DNA from: Anaerosalibacter bizertensis
GTDB lineage: Bacteria > Bacillota > Clostridia > Tissierellales > Sporanaerobacteraceae
Direction of reading: 5' to 3'
DNA length: 64,000 nt
NCBI RefSeq assembly: GCF_009696605.1
Contig: NZ_VULR01000012.1
Location: 1 to 64,000, forward strand
Below, in pieces: positions 23,701 through 31,445 of the stretch. A model generated the notes under the pieces. That model was not told the DNA's origin. It saw only the letters and a program-made list of their open reading frames with translations, and made no database searches. Position numbers and translations under genes: made by a program. Numbering within the stretch: the stretch's first letter is position 1; each line of letters begins with the position of its first letter.

Positions 23701-25593
23701 GTGGTTGATATAACTGGAAAAGTTTTAGGAGGAAGATATGAAATAATTGAAAAGATTGGCGAAGGAGGAATGGCATTAGTCTATAAAGCAAGATGTAGAT
23801 TGCTAAATAGATATGTAGCTGTGAAAATACTAAGAGATGAGTTAACCAATGATGAAGAATTTATAAAAAAATTTAAACATGAGTCTCAGGCTGCAGCTAG
23901 TTTATCTCATCCTAATATTGTTAGCGTATATGATGTTGGTGTAGAAAATGATATTCACTACATTGTTATGGAATATATAAAAGGTAAGACATTAAAAGAT
24001 ATTATAGATGAAAAAGGTAAGTTAAGTCCAGAAGAAACTATCGACTATACTATACAAATTGCTGAGGCATTAGGGCATGCTCATAAAAATCATATAATTC
24101 ATAGAGACATAAAACCTCACAATATTATGGTGACAGATGATAAAAGAATTAAGGTTACAGATTTTGGTATAGCTAGAGCGGCTACATCTGCAACTATGAC
24201 CAATACTTCTAGTGTTATTGGTTCAGTACATTATTTTTCACCAGAACAAGCAAGGGGAAAATTTACAGATGAAAAGTCAGATATATATTCCCTTGGTATA
24301 GTGATGTATGAAATGATAACTGGTAAAATACCTTTTGAAGGAGAAAGTCCTATTTCTGTTGCGTTGAAGCATGTAGAAGAAGAGATAACTCCTCCTAGTC
24401 ATATTGATAGTAGTGTACCTAAAAACATTGAGCATATTATTATGAAATCTGCTAGGAAAGACCAAATGGGAAGGTATAAAAATACAGAAGAATTGTTAAA
24501 AGATCTTAGAAAAGTAAAGTACTCAGGTGGAGATGTAGAGCTTACTGACAATACTAGTAATTTTGATTCACAGACTATAATATTACCGGCAGTAGAAAGT
24601 AATAAGAAAGAAAAGAAAAAAGGATTAAATGAAAATGAGAAGAAAAAGAAGCCAGAAAAGAAAAAAGATAAAAAAGGGAGTAAGAAAGCAGTATTTTTAG
24701 GGATTTTACTTGCTTTTTTATTGGTAAATGGTATAGCTTTTGGATTTTTAAAGTTTAAAGAAAGTTTTATGCCTGGGGAAGTAGAAGTACCAGATTTAGT
24801 TGGCGTTCAAGAAGAAATAGCTAAAGAAAAGATAGAAGAAATGGGCCTTAAATTTATTGTTAAAGATAGATCCTATAGTTCGGATTTTAAAGAAGGAGAA
24901 ATAATGTGGCAGAATGAAGAAGCAGGAAAAGTGGTAAAAAAAGGTTTCCCCATTGAAGTTACCGTTAGTAAAGGTAAGAAAAAAGTTAAGGTACCAAAAT
25001 TAACTGGGAAAGATTTAGGCGAAGTAGAATTTGTATTAGATGATTTAGGTCTTAAAGAAGGAAATATAGACTATCGATATAGTGATAGTATTCCTAAAAA
25101 TATAATTATAAGCCAAAGTCCTCAACCTGATACAGAAGTAGAAGAAGGTAGTGCAATAGATCTAGTTATTAGCAAAGGACCAGAAATTAGAACTTCAACT
25201 ATACCTAACCTTGTAGGTTTGCAGGAAAATGAAGCTAAGCGAGCTATCGTAGCTAAAGGTTTAGTAATTGGTAATATTAGATATCAATCTAATGATAGTG
25301 TAGAAAAAGGAATAGTATTGTGGCAAAGTTATCAGCAAGGCACTGAAGTTCAACAAAATACCAGCATAGATTTAGTTGTAAGTAGTGGACCAGAAAAACC
25401 TAAGAAAGAAGATAGAAAAGAACCGGAAAATACTAATAAACCAGGAGATACTACTAAGCCAGGAGATACTACTAAACCAGGGGATACTCCTAAACCAGGG
25501 GATACTTCTAAACCAGGGGATACTCCTAAACCAGGACAAGGCAAAGATCCGGAAGATGATGAGGATCTTTCTCCAGCAGAAGACCAACAATAA
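23701..25593 (+). CDS. prkC: PASTA-domain Ser/Thr kinase PrkC/Stk1
   Basis: This membrane kinase senses peptidoglycan fragments or lipid II. The 630-aa protein has a cytoplasmic kinase domain (10-270) with glycine loop GEGGMALVYKA (20-30), ATP lysine K42, HRDIKPHN (134-141), DFG from D154 and SPEQARG. A Lys/Glu juxtamembrane linker (about 300-328), one span (about 330-352) and three PASTA repeats (about 361-566) follow. The C-terminal tail is unusual: five 6-residue KPGDT-type repeats, then an acidic end. The start is GTG at 23701 after GAGGTGAT. Targets of such kinases include GpsB/DivIVA-type and MreC/YvcK-type proteins, so DivIVA at 5.9 kb is a possible substrate. Confidence 0.96.
   Translation: MVDITGKVLGGRYEIIEKIGEGGMALVYKARCRLLNRYVAVKILRDELTNDEEFIKKFKHESQAAASLSHPNIVSVYDVGVENDIHYIVMEYIKGKTLKDIIDEKGKLSPEETIDYTIQIAEALGHAHKNHIIHRDIKPHNIMVTDDKRIKVTDFGIARAATSATMTNTSSVIGSVHYFSPEQARGKFTDEKSDIYSLGIVMYEMITGKIPFEGESPISVALKHVEEEITPPSHIDSSVPKNIEHIIMKSARKDQMGRYKNTEELLKDLRKVKYSGGDVELTDNTSNFDSQTIILPAVESNKKEKKKGLNENEKKKKPEKKKDKKGSKKAVFLGILLAFLLVNGIAFGFLKFKESFMPGEVEVPDLVGVQEEIAKEKIEEMGLKFIVKDRSYSSDFKEGEIMWQNEEAGKVVKKGFPIEVTVSKGKKKVKVPKLTGKDLGEVEFVLDDLGLKEGNIDYRYSDSIPKNIIISQSPQPDTEVEEGSAIDLVISKGPEIRTSTIPNLVGLQENEAKRAIVAKGLVIGNIRYQSNDSVEKGIVLWQSYQQGTEVQQNTSIDLVVSSGPEKPKKEDRKEPENTNKPGDTTKPGDTTKPGDTPKPGDTSKPGDTPKPGQGKDPEDDEDLSPAEDQQ
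25438..25539 (+). repeat. 18-bp tandem repeat in the prkC 3' end
   Basis: Five full units and one partial unit encode Lys-Pro-Gly-Asp-Thr-X (X is Thr, Thr, Pro, Ser, Pro). Units are nearly the same at DNA level, differing mainly in wobble bases and the sixth codon. They code for an extracellular Pro/Gly stalk after the PASTA repeats. Such tracts often change copy number by slippage. Confidence 0.9.
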
Positions 25594-25635
25594 TTATTAA
25601 AAAAACTTATGATAATTAAACCTAGGAGGTAATAG

Positions 25636-26517
25636 ATGGTAGAAGGAATTATTGTTAAAGGCATAGGTGGATTTTACTATGTAAAAACAGATACTGGAAT
25701 ATATGAATGTAGAGCAAGGGGAGTTTTTAGAGAGAATAAAATAACTCCCCTTATAGGGGACAGAGTGAAGATACGAGAAAATAATTTGGATATGACAGGT
25801 TATGTGGAGGAGATTATGGAAAGGGAAACAGAGCTTATAAGGCCCCCTGTAGCCAATGTAACCCAAGCTGTAATAGTAATGAGTGTTAAAAGTCCATCTT
25901 TGAATCTGTGGCTTCTGGATAGGTTTTTAGTGTTGGCAGAAGAACAGAAATTAAATGTAGTTATAGTTATAAATAAGATAGACTTAGATAATAATTCAAT
26001 TGGAAAAAATATTTATGAAAATTACTCTAATATGGGATATAAAGTTATACTATCTAGTTGTACTTTAAACAAAGAAATAGACACTTTAAAAGAAGTTCTT
26101 AAAGATGAAGTAACTGTATTTGCAGGGCCTTCAGGAGTAGGAAAATCTTCTATTTTAAATAGAATACAGCCAAATCTAAAGCTTAAAACAGGTGAAATAA
26201 GTGAGAAGACTAAAAGAGGAAAGCATACTACAAGACATGTAGAACTCATAGAATTAGATGCTGGAGGATATGTATTGGATACTCCTGGCTTTAGCTCTTT
26301 AAAATTAGATTTTATTGAGACAGAGGGTGAATTACAGCAATATTTTAAAGATATAAGAAAATATAGTGGGCATTGTAAGTTCAATAGTTGTTTACATGTT
26401 AAAGAACCTGATTGTGAAGTAAAAAAACAATTGGAATTAGGAAATATAAGTAAAGAAAGATATAATAACTATTTAAATTTTTTAGATGAAATAAAAAGAA
26501 ATACTAGGAGGTACTGA
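25636..26517 (+). CDS. rsgA: ribosome small-subunit GTPase RsgA
   Basis: RsgA tests and completes late 30S maturation. The 293-aa protein has an N-terminal OB domain, the circularly permuted GTPase order (NKID G4 first, then GPSGVGKSS G1 and DTPGF G3), and a C-terminal zinc site (C-X4-C-X-H-X5-C, in CKFNSCLHVKEPDC). AGGAGG lies just before ATG. prkC lies upstream and rpe starts one base after the stop, exactly the B. subtilis yloQ position. PrkC phosphorylates this GTPase in B. subtilis. Confidence 0.96.
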   Translation: MVEGIIVKGIGGFYYVKTDTGIYECRARGVFRENKITPLIGDRVKIRENNLDMTGYVEEIMERETELIRPPVANVTQAVIVMSVKSPSLNLWLLDRFLVLAEEQKLNVVIVINKIDLDNNSIGKNIYENYSNMGYKVILSSCTLNKEIDTLKEVLKDEVTVFAGPSGVGKSSILNRIQPNLKLKTGEISEKTKRGKHTTRHVELIELDAGGYVLDTPGFSSLKLDFIETEGELQQYFKDIRKYSGHCKFNSCLHVKEPDCEVKKQLELGNISKERYNNYLNFLDEIKRNTRRY

Positions 26518-26518
26518 T

Positions 26519-27166
26519 ATGGCAAAGATTTCACCATCAATTTTATCTTCGGATTTTAGTAAATTAGGAGAAGAGATAAAAAAAATTGAAGAAGGTGGAG
26601 CAGATTATGTTCATTTAGATGTAATGGATGGTATATTTGTTCCAAATATAACTTTTGGACCACCAGTTATAAAAAAAATAAGAAATATTACTGATATTCC
26701 TTTTGATGTACATTTAATGATAGATAGACCTGAAAGATATATTGAAGATTTTGCTAACTCAGGAGCAGATATTATTACAGTACATGAAGAATCTACTATA
26801 CATCTTCACAGGACTATTCAAAGTATTAAAAGTTTTGGAAAGAAAGCAGGAGTTTCTTTAAATCCTTCAACTCCTATAAAAAATATTGAATATTTATTAG
26901 ATGATATTGATATGGTACTTATTATGACTGTTAATCCTGGATTTGGTGGACAATCCTTTATTCCAGCTATGGAAAGAAAGATTAAATATCTTAGAAAATT
27001 AATTGATGATAAAAAATTAGATGTGAAAATAGAAGTGGATGGAGGAATTAAACTAGACAATGCAAGGCAAGTTGTAGACTGGGGCACAGATATATTAGTA
27101 GTAGGATCAGATATTTTTAAATCAGATGATATAACAGGGAGAGTTAAGATGTTTAAAGAAGTTTAA
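26519..27166 (+). CDS. rpe: ribulose-phosphate 3-epimerase
   Basis: Rpe interconverts ribulose 5-phosphate and xylulose 5-phosphate in the pentose phosphate pathway. The 215-aa TIM barrel shows ISPSILSSDFSKLGEEI, HLDVMDGIFVPNITFGP (metal His/Asp), DVHLMI, the phosphate-binding TVNPGFGGQSFI and EVDGGI-to-VGSDIF. Length is standard. It starts one base after rsgA and is followed by the TPP-riboswitch promoter, so it ends the prkC-side transcript. Confidence 0.97.
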   Translation: MAKISPSILSSDFSKLGEEIKKIEEGGADYVHLDVMDGIFVPNITFGPPVIKKIRNITDIPFDVHLMIDRPERYIEDFANSGADIITVHEESTIHLHRTIQSIKSFGKKAGVSLNPSTPIKNIEYLLDDIDMVLIMTVNPGFGGQSFIPAMERKIKYLRKLIDDKKLDVKIEVDGGIKLDNARQVVDWGTDILVVGSDIFKSDDITGRVKMFKEV

Positions 27167-27168
27167 TA

Positions 27169-27196
27169 TTTACATTGAGAGTATTTATGATACAAT
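27169..27196 (+). promoter_or_regulatory. promoter of the thiT-thiN unit
   Basis: TTTACA (27169-27174) and TACAAT (27191-27196) are 16 bp apart, with an extended -10 (TG at 27188-27189). The transcript would start near 27203, about 18 nt before the TPP aptamer. Confidence 0.65.
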
Positions 27197-27220
27197 GAGA
27201 TTAAAATTAAATATATTTAC

Positions 27221-27303
27221 AAGGGGAGCTTAAATGGCTGAGAGGAAATTTTTAGTGTTTCGACCCTTAAACCTGAACTAGGTAATGCTAGCGGAGGGAA
27301 GTA
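27221..27303 (+). promoter_or_regulatory. TPP (THI-box) riboswitch aptamer
   Basis: The conserved THI elements are in order: aaGGGGAGCtt, GGCTGAGAGGAAA, ACCCTTAAACCTGAACT and AGGTAATGCTAGCGGAGGGAAGTAG. The opening GGGGAGC and the closing strands pair as in the family. It controls thiT and thiN by thiamine diphosphate level. GTAATG at 27282-27287 is complementary to CATTAC in the terminator's left arm (27329-27334), so ligand-free RNA could form an antiterminator. Confidence 0.97.
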
Positions 27304-27323
27304 GTATTTTATTGTGGATAAAT

Positions 27324-27360
27324 AAACCCATTACTTTTCAGGTAATGGGTTTTAATTTTA
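27324..27360 (+). terminator. riboswitch-controlled terminator
   Basis: An 11-bp perfect stem (aaacccattac with gtaatgggttt) around a 7-nt loop is followed by TTTAATTTT. It lies right after the TPP aptamer and 25 bp before thiT, the classic transcription-off switch when the ligand is bound. Confidence 0.9.
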
Positions 27361-27384
27361 ATACTTTAAAGGAAGGTGGACAAG

Positions 27385-27927
27385 ATGAAAAGAAAATGGA
27401 GTACTAGAATGTTAGCTGAAGGAGGAGTTATGATTGCGTTATCTATTTTATTAAGCTATATTAAAATATATCAAGCTCCTCAAGGGGGATCTGTTACAGC
27501 AGGAAGTATGATTCCTATAATGTTTTTTGCTATGAGATGGGGAGTTGGACCAGGAGTGTTTGTTGGTGCTATATATGGAATATTACATTTTATTTTAAAA
27601 CCTTATTTTTACCACCCCCTACAATTCTTATTAGATTATCCTATAGCTTACGGCTTTTTAGGTTTAGCTGGAATAGCAACTATGAAGAATGGAAAAACAA
27701 ATGCAAAAGATTATTTTATAATATTTTTAGGTGTATTGTTATCAATAGGAGGAAGATTTATATCTCATCTTCTTTCAGGAGTAATATTTTTTGCTGAATA
27801 TGCAGGGGATCAAAATCCTTGGTTATATTCTACGGCATATAATGCAGGATATTTAGTTCCAGAACTTATTATTTCATCTATAATATTATTACTTTTGTGG
27901 AAACCTTTAAGTAGAATTGAAAAATAA
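27385..27927 (+). CDS. thiT: thiamine ECF transporter S component ThiT
   Basis: ThiT captures thiamine in the membrane and works with the shared energizing module EcfA/A'/T, which is not in this window. The 180-aa protein has about six hydrophobic segments, the family's GGVMIALSILLSYIKIY and QGGSVTAGSMIPIMFFAMRWGV region, and a conserved GLLHF/GILHF-type GAIYGILHFILKP motif. Trp-rich ends such as DQNPWLYS also fit the thiamine site. ATG 27385 has AAGGAAGG; GTG 27376 overlaps it. The riboswitch upstream fixes the substrate. thiN follows by 21 bp. Confidence 0.95.
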   Translation: MKRKWSTRMLAEGGVMIALSILLSYIKIYQAPQGGSVTAGSMIPIMFFAMRWGVGPGVFVGAIYGILHFILKPYFYHPLQFLLDYPIAYGFLGLAGIATMKNGKTNAKDYFIIFLGVLLSIGGRFISHLLSGVIFFAEYAGDQNPWLYSTAYNAGYLVPELIISSIILLLLWKPLSRIEK

Positions 27928-27948
27928 TAAAAAGAATGGAAGGATTTT

Positions 27949-28584
27949 ATGAAAGGATTAGTTGTTTCTAATGGAGAAATTAATGATTTAAATCAGTTGA
28001 AAGATATATCAAAAAGCGTAGATTTCATAATATCCGCTGATGGAGGAACAAATTATATTTTAAAGGCTAACATAAAACCAGATTTAGTAGTTGGGGATTT
28101 AGATTCTATCGAGAAAGATGTTTTAAATAAAATAAAAGAGGAAAATATTCAAGTTTTAAAGTTCCCTTCTCATAAAGATTATACGGATACAGAATTAGCC
28201 TTAAAATATTTAGTAGATAGGAAATTTGAAGAAATCATTCTTATGGGAGTTATAGGAACGAGAATTGATCATACTTTAGCTAATATATATTTATTATATA
28301 ATTTGTTCCAAAAAGGGATAAAAGGAATGATAATAAATGAAAAGAATACTATATATATAACAGATAATGAGTTAGAGATTGAAAAAGAAGAAGGTACTTT
28401 TGTATCTGTAATCCCTATTAATTCAAGTGGAGCAAAGGTTACTTTAAAAGGCTTTCTATATGAAACAGATAGGGATGATTTTCATTTTTCTTCTACATTT
28501 GGAATAAGCAATGAAATAGTAGAAAGAAAAGGATATATAAAGGTTGAAGAAGGAATATGTCTTATAGTTAAATCTAAAGATTAA
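27949..28584 (+). CDS. thiN: thiamine pyrophosphokinase
   Basis: ThiN transfers pyrophosphate from ATP to thiamine, giving the active cofactor. The 211-aa protein has the N-terminal catalytic domain (ISADGGTNYIL, DLVVGDLDSIEK, FPSHKDYTDTELAL, MGVIGTRIDHTLANIYLL) and a C-terminal thiamine-binding beta domain. In B. subtilis thiN follows rsgA-rpe directly. Here thiT and a TPP riboswitch have been placed between rpe and thiN, so uptake and activation share one switch. It is followed by a terminator. Confidence 0.95.
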   Translation: MKGLVVSNGEINDLNQLKDISKSVDFIISADGGTNYILKANIKPDLVVGDLDSIEKDVLNKIKEENIQVLKFPSHKDYTDTELALKYLVDRKFEEIILMGVIGTRIDHTLANIYLLYNLFQKGIKGMIINEKNTIYITDNELEIEKEEGTFVSVIPINSSGAKVTLKGFLYETDRDDFHFSSTFGISNEIVERKGYIKVEEGICLIVKSKD

Positions 28585-28615
28585 AATAATATAGAATATG
28601 TTAAGAAATTAATAA

Positions 28616-28672
28616 AAATAGTTTTCTCAAGGTAATTTTAATTACTTTAAGAGAGCTATTTTTTTCTTTTGT
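28616..28672 (+). terminator. intrinsic terminator after thiN
   Basis: A long imperfect stem pairs AAATAG--TTCTC--GGTAAT with ATTACT--GAGAG-CTATT, ending in TTTTTTTCTTTT. The outer T-run is clear, and the interior has small bulges. Confidence 0.7.
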
Positions 28673-28729
28673 AACCCATGAAATATATTTTGAATAATAT
28701 ATATTAAAGACTATATTGAGGTGATAAAA

Positions 28730-28906
28730 GTGAAAAAGTTTTTTAGGAAAATTCATTATAGATGGACAGTAGAAAAAATATTTGGTTTTTTATTAGTTTT
28801 AATAGGAACATTAATAATTTTAAAAGTTGTTCCTTCAAGTATATGGTTTTTTATATTTGGACTCATTTTTATATGTGCTGGATTGTATTTTATTAAAAAT
28901 GGATAA
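28730..28906 (+). CDS. 58-aa two-span membrane protein
   Basis: The protein is basic at its N-terminus (KKFFRKIHYRW), then has two hydrophobic segments (about 17-32 and 37-54) joined by a tight VPSS turn. The end is KNG. Function is not recognised; the shape resembles many small membrane proteins of Firmicutes. GAGGTGAT lies just upstream. I use GTG at 28730; GTG 28721 is in frame but overlaps the ribosome binding site. It ends in a two-way terminator with rpmB. Confidence 0.6.
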   Translation: MKKFFRKIHYRWTVEKIFGFLLVLIGTLIILKVVPSSIWFFIFGLIFICAGLYFIKNG

Positions 28907-28946
28907 AAAAAGGCTTCCGATGTATTCACGGGAAGCCATTTTTTTT
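28905..28946. terminator. two-way terminator between the 58-aa ORF and rpmB
   Basis: A GC-rich stem (ggcttcc with ggaagcc) stands between an A7 run and a T8 run, so it can act on both strands. The convergent genes end at its two sides. Confidence 0.85.
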
Positions 28947-29136
28947 ATAATGCTCTTGTAACCTTTCCAGATTTTAAACATTTTGTACAAGCATAGATTC
29001 TTCTTGGAGAGCCATCAACAACAGCTTTAACTCTTCTTATATTTGGCGCCCAAGTTCTATTATGTTTTTTATTTGAAAAAGACACTTTATGACCATGACT
29101 TTTTCCTCTTCCACATACTTGGCAATATTTAGCCAT
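28945..29136 (-). CDS. rpmB: ribosomal protein bL28
   Basis: bL28 is a structural protein of the large subunit. The 63-aa protein starts MAKYCQVCG and has C5, C8, C50 and C53 in two CXXC pairs (CQVC, CTKC), the zinc-binding C+ form. The body has SNKKHNRTWAPNIRRV and SPRRIYAC. AAGGAGG precedes the ATG on the minus strand. It faces away from asp23, as in B. subtilis where rpmB is divergent from yloU. The intergenic 214 bp has no other gene. Confidence 0.97.
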   Translation of the reverse strand: MAKYCQVCGRGKSHGHKVSFSNKKHNRTWAPNIRRVKAVVDGSPRRIYACTKCLKSGKVTRAL

Positions 29137-29281
29137 GCAAACACCTCCTTGACTAACTATTAAAAATACTATTTAATATAGATATATTATCTAAAAATAA
29201 CACTTTATATTTTAACACAATAAATGGTGTGATTGCAAGATTGAAAGAAGGTTATAATATAAAAAGATGAATTGGTAATAG

Positions 29282-29310
29282 TTGAACTATTTATTACAAT
29301 AAGGTAAAAT
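29282..29310 (+). promoter_or_regulatory. sigma-A-type promoter for asp23-fakA-recG
   Basis: TTGAAC (29282-29287), 17 bp, TAAAAT (29305-29310). A start near 29317 would leave a 34-nt leader. A second perfect TATAAT at 29253-29258 has TTGCAA only 14 bp upstream and is less likely. Confidence 0.55.
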
Positions 29311-29350
29311 ATAGTCATAAATAAATCTAGTTTTAGGGAGGAGATTTAAA

Positions 29351-29707
29351 ATGCCTGGCAAATTTGATAATGATTTTGGAATGGTTAGTATAGATGATGG
29401 TGTAATAGCTACTATTGCAGGTCTTTCAGCTATGGAGTGCTACGGAATAGTTGGAATGGCTAATAAGAATGCAACAGAAGGTCTTTTTGAATTAGTTAAA
29501 TGGGAAAATTTATCTAAAGGTGTTAAAGTCCATACAAAAGAAAATAATATAACTATAGATTTACATGTTATTTTACAATACGGAGTTAAAATTTCAGTTG
29601 TTGCAGGTAATATTATAGAAAAAGTTAAATATAATGTAGAAAACTTAACAGGACTTAAAATAGAAAAAATAAATGTACATGTGCAAGGAATTAGAGTTCA
29701 AAAGTAG
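29351..29707 (+). CDS. yloU: Asp23/Gls24 family envelope stress protein (YloU-like)
   Basis: The 118-aa protein shows the Asp23 pattern: GMVSIDDGVIATIAGLSAMECYGIVGMA at the start and a central VKVHTKENNITIDLHVILQYGVKI strand set. The end is the conserved VKYNVENLTGLKIEKINVHVQGI. Asp23 proteins of Firmicutes gather at the membrane and are induced by alkaline or envelope stress, with no enzymatic role known. It lies 18 bp before the fakA-like gene, the B. subtilis yloU-yloV arrangement. Confidence 0.94.
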   Translation: MPGKFDNDFGMVSIDDGVIATIAGLSAMECYGIVGMANKNATEGLFELVKWENLSKGVKVHTKENNITIDLHVILQYGVKISVVAGNIIEKVKYNVENLTGLKIEKINVHVQGIRVQK

Positions 29708-29725
29708 TAAGGGGAGGTACTAACG

Positions 29726-31390
29726 TTGAGAATTGAATATGTAAATGGTATGCTGCTTAGAAAGGCATTTATTGGCGCAGCAAATTACTTAGAAGAAAAT
29801 AAAGAGGATGTAAATGCACTCAATGTATTTCCGGTACCAGATGGGGATACAGGTACAAATATGTCTTTAACTGTTCAATCTGCTATTAAGCAAATCTTAG
29901 AATTAGAAGAAGATAGTACTATTAGCCAAGTAGCTAAATCTGCTAGTAGTGGTTCTCTTATGGGAGCTAGAGGAAACTCTGGCGTTATATTGTCTCAGCT
30001 TTTTAGAGGATTTGCAAGTGGATTAGAAGGGAAAGAAGAAGTCAATACAATGGATTTAGCTGAATCTTTCAAATTGGCAGCAGATATGGCATATAAAGCG
30101 GTTATGAAGCCTACTGAAGGTACTATTCTTACAGTTGCTAGAGAATGTGCAGAATATGCATCAGATTTAGCAAAAAAGGAAAAAGATATAATTATTTTTA
30201 TGAGCGAAGTAATAGAACATGGGAATAAATCACTGGATAATACTCCTAATTTACTTCCTGTTTTAAAACAAGCGGGAGTAGTCGATGCAGGAGGAAAAGG
30301 GCTTATTGTAATATTAACTGGAGCTTTTAGAGCTTTAACTAGTAAAGGAGAAATTGAATACTTAGGTAAGTCTGCGGGGAAGAAGAAGGATGGAAAACAA
30401 GTTCATAGGGATGAATTAGAAACAAGTGATATTAAATTTGGATATTGTACTGAATTTATAATAAACAATACAAAAGCAGATGTTGAAAAGTTTAGAGAGG
30501 AATTAGCTTTATATGGAGACTCCTTAATGGTTGTAGGAGGAGAAGATTTAATTAAGGTTCATGTTCATACAAATAATCCAGGATTGGTTTTAGAAAAAGC
30601 ATTATCTATTGGAGAATTAAATGATATAAAAATAGATAATATGAGGATACAACATAGAAATTTATTAATAGAGGAAGAAGAATATGAAAATAATCATAAT
30701 AATGTAATAGAAATAGATACTAAAAAAGAATCTAAAAAATATAGTTTTATAACTGTATCAATGGGAGATGGAATTTCTAAAGTATTTAAGGATTTAAATG
30801 TAGACTATGTAATTCCTGGTGGGCAAACTATGAATCCAAGTACAGAAGATATACTAAATGCCGTGGAAAAGGTGAGCGGTGAAAATATAATTATATTTCC
30901 TAATAATGGAAATATAATCCTTGCTGCTAAGCAAGCAAAAGAAATGAGTGAAAAGAACCTCTATGTATTTCCTACTAAAACTGTAGCAGAAGGAATTGTT
31001 GCCCTTCTTAATTTTAATCAGGAAGCAAGTATAGATGAGAACTTTGAAGCTATGGAATCGGCTGTAGAAAATGTAAAAACAGGGCAAGTTACTTATGCTG
31101 TTAGGGATACAGAAATAGATAATATAAAGATAAAAAAAGATGATATTATTGGTATTTGCAAAGGAGATATTAAAGCTATAGGAAAAGATATTCAAAAGGT
31201 TTCTCTAGAGCTTATTAAAAAAGTTGTTGATGAAAATACTGAACTTATAACTATTTTTTATGGTGAAAATATAGATGAAGATGAAGCCAATACGTTGGCT
31301 GAATTATTGGAAGCAGAATTTGATGACTATGATATTGAAGTAGTTTATGGCGGACAGCCGCTATATTATTATATTTTTTCAATTGAGTAA
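29726..31390 (+). CDS. fakA: DAK2-domain fatty acid kinase FakA-like protein
   Basis: FakA phosphorylates fatty acids held by FakB (DegV-family) proteins so they can enter phospholipid synthesis with PlsX/PlsY. The 554-aa protein starts with the DhaL-type nucleotide domain (NVFPVPDGDTGTNMSLT, then SLMGARGNSGVILSQ). A middle domain follows and then a C-terminal DegV-like region (VDYVIPGGQTMNPSTEDIL). The start is TTG at 29726, eight bases after GGGGAGG. No fakB is present here, but plsX is at 40.7 kb. An older name is YloV. Confidence 0.92.
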   Translation: MRIEYVNGMLLRKAFIGAANYLEENKEDVNALNVFPVPDGDTGTNMSLTVQSAIKQILELEEDSTISQVAKSASSGSLMGARGNSGVILSQLFRGFASGLEGKEEVNTMDLAESFKLAADMAYKAVMKPTEGTILTVARECAEYASDLAKKEKDIIIFMSEVIEHGNKSLDNTPNLLPVLKQAGVVDAGGKGLIVILTGAFRALTSKGEIEYLGKSAGKKKDGKQVHRDELETSDIKFGYCTEFIINNTKADVEKFREELALYGDSLMVVGGEDLIKVHVHTNNPGLVLEKALSIGELNDIKIDNMRIQHRNLLIEEEEYENNHNNVIEIDTKKESKKYSFITVSMGDGISKVFKDLNVDYVIPGGQTMNPSTEDILNAVEKVSGENIIIFPNNGNIILAAKQAKEMSEKNLYVFPTKTVAEGIVALLNFNQEASIDENFEAMESAVENVKTGQVTYAVRDTEIDNIKIKKDDIIGICKGDIKAIGKDIQKVSLELIKKVVDENTELITIFYGENIDEDEANTLAELLEAEFDDYDIEVVYGGQPLYYYIFSIE

Positions 31391-31399
31391 TTACTTAAT

Positions 31400-31420
31400 C
31401 CCCTACCTTGAAGGTAGGGG
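31400..31420. other. GC-rich hairpin between fakA and recG
   Basis: Arms cccctacctt and aaggtagggg form a near-perfect 10-bp stem around one central base, so the real loop would be about five bases. No T-run follows it, so it is at best a weak terminator or an RNA processing site. It lies ten bases after the fakA stop. Confidence 0.55.
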
Positions 31421-31445
31421 AAATATCTTTATTTGAGGTGAAAAA

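Noticed and set aside
25350-25664. Overlapping frames across the prkC tail with Pro/Gly/Val or Trp/Ser/Ile repeats
   Set aside because: These come from the 18-bp tandem repeat being open in several frames; only the prkC frame continues a known protein.
31400-31420. Hairpin as the end of an IS200/IS605-type element
   Set aside because: The stem looks like those hairpins, but there is no TnpA/TnpB, no second end, and the gene order fakA-recG is intact.
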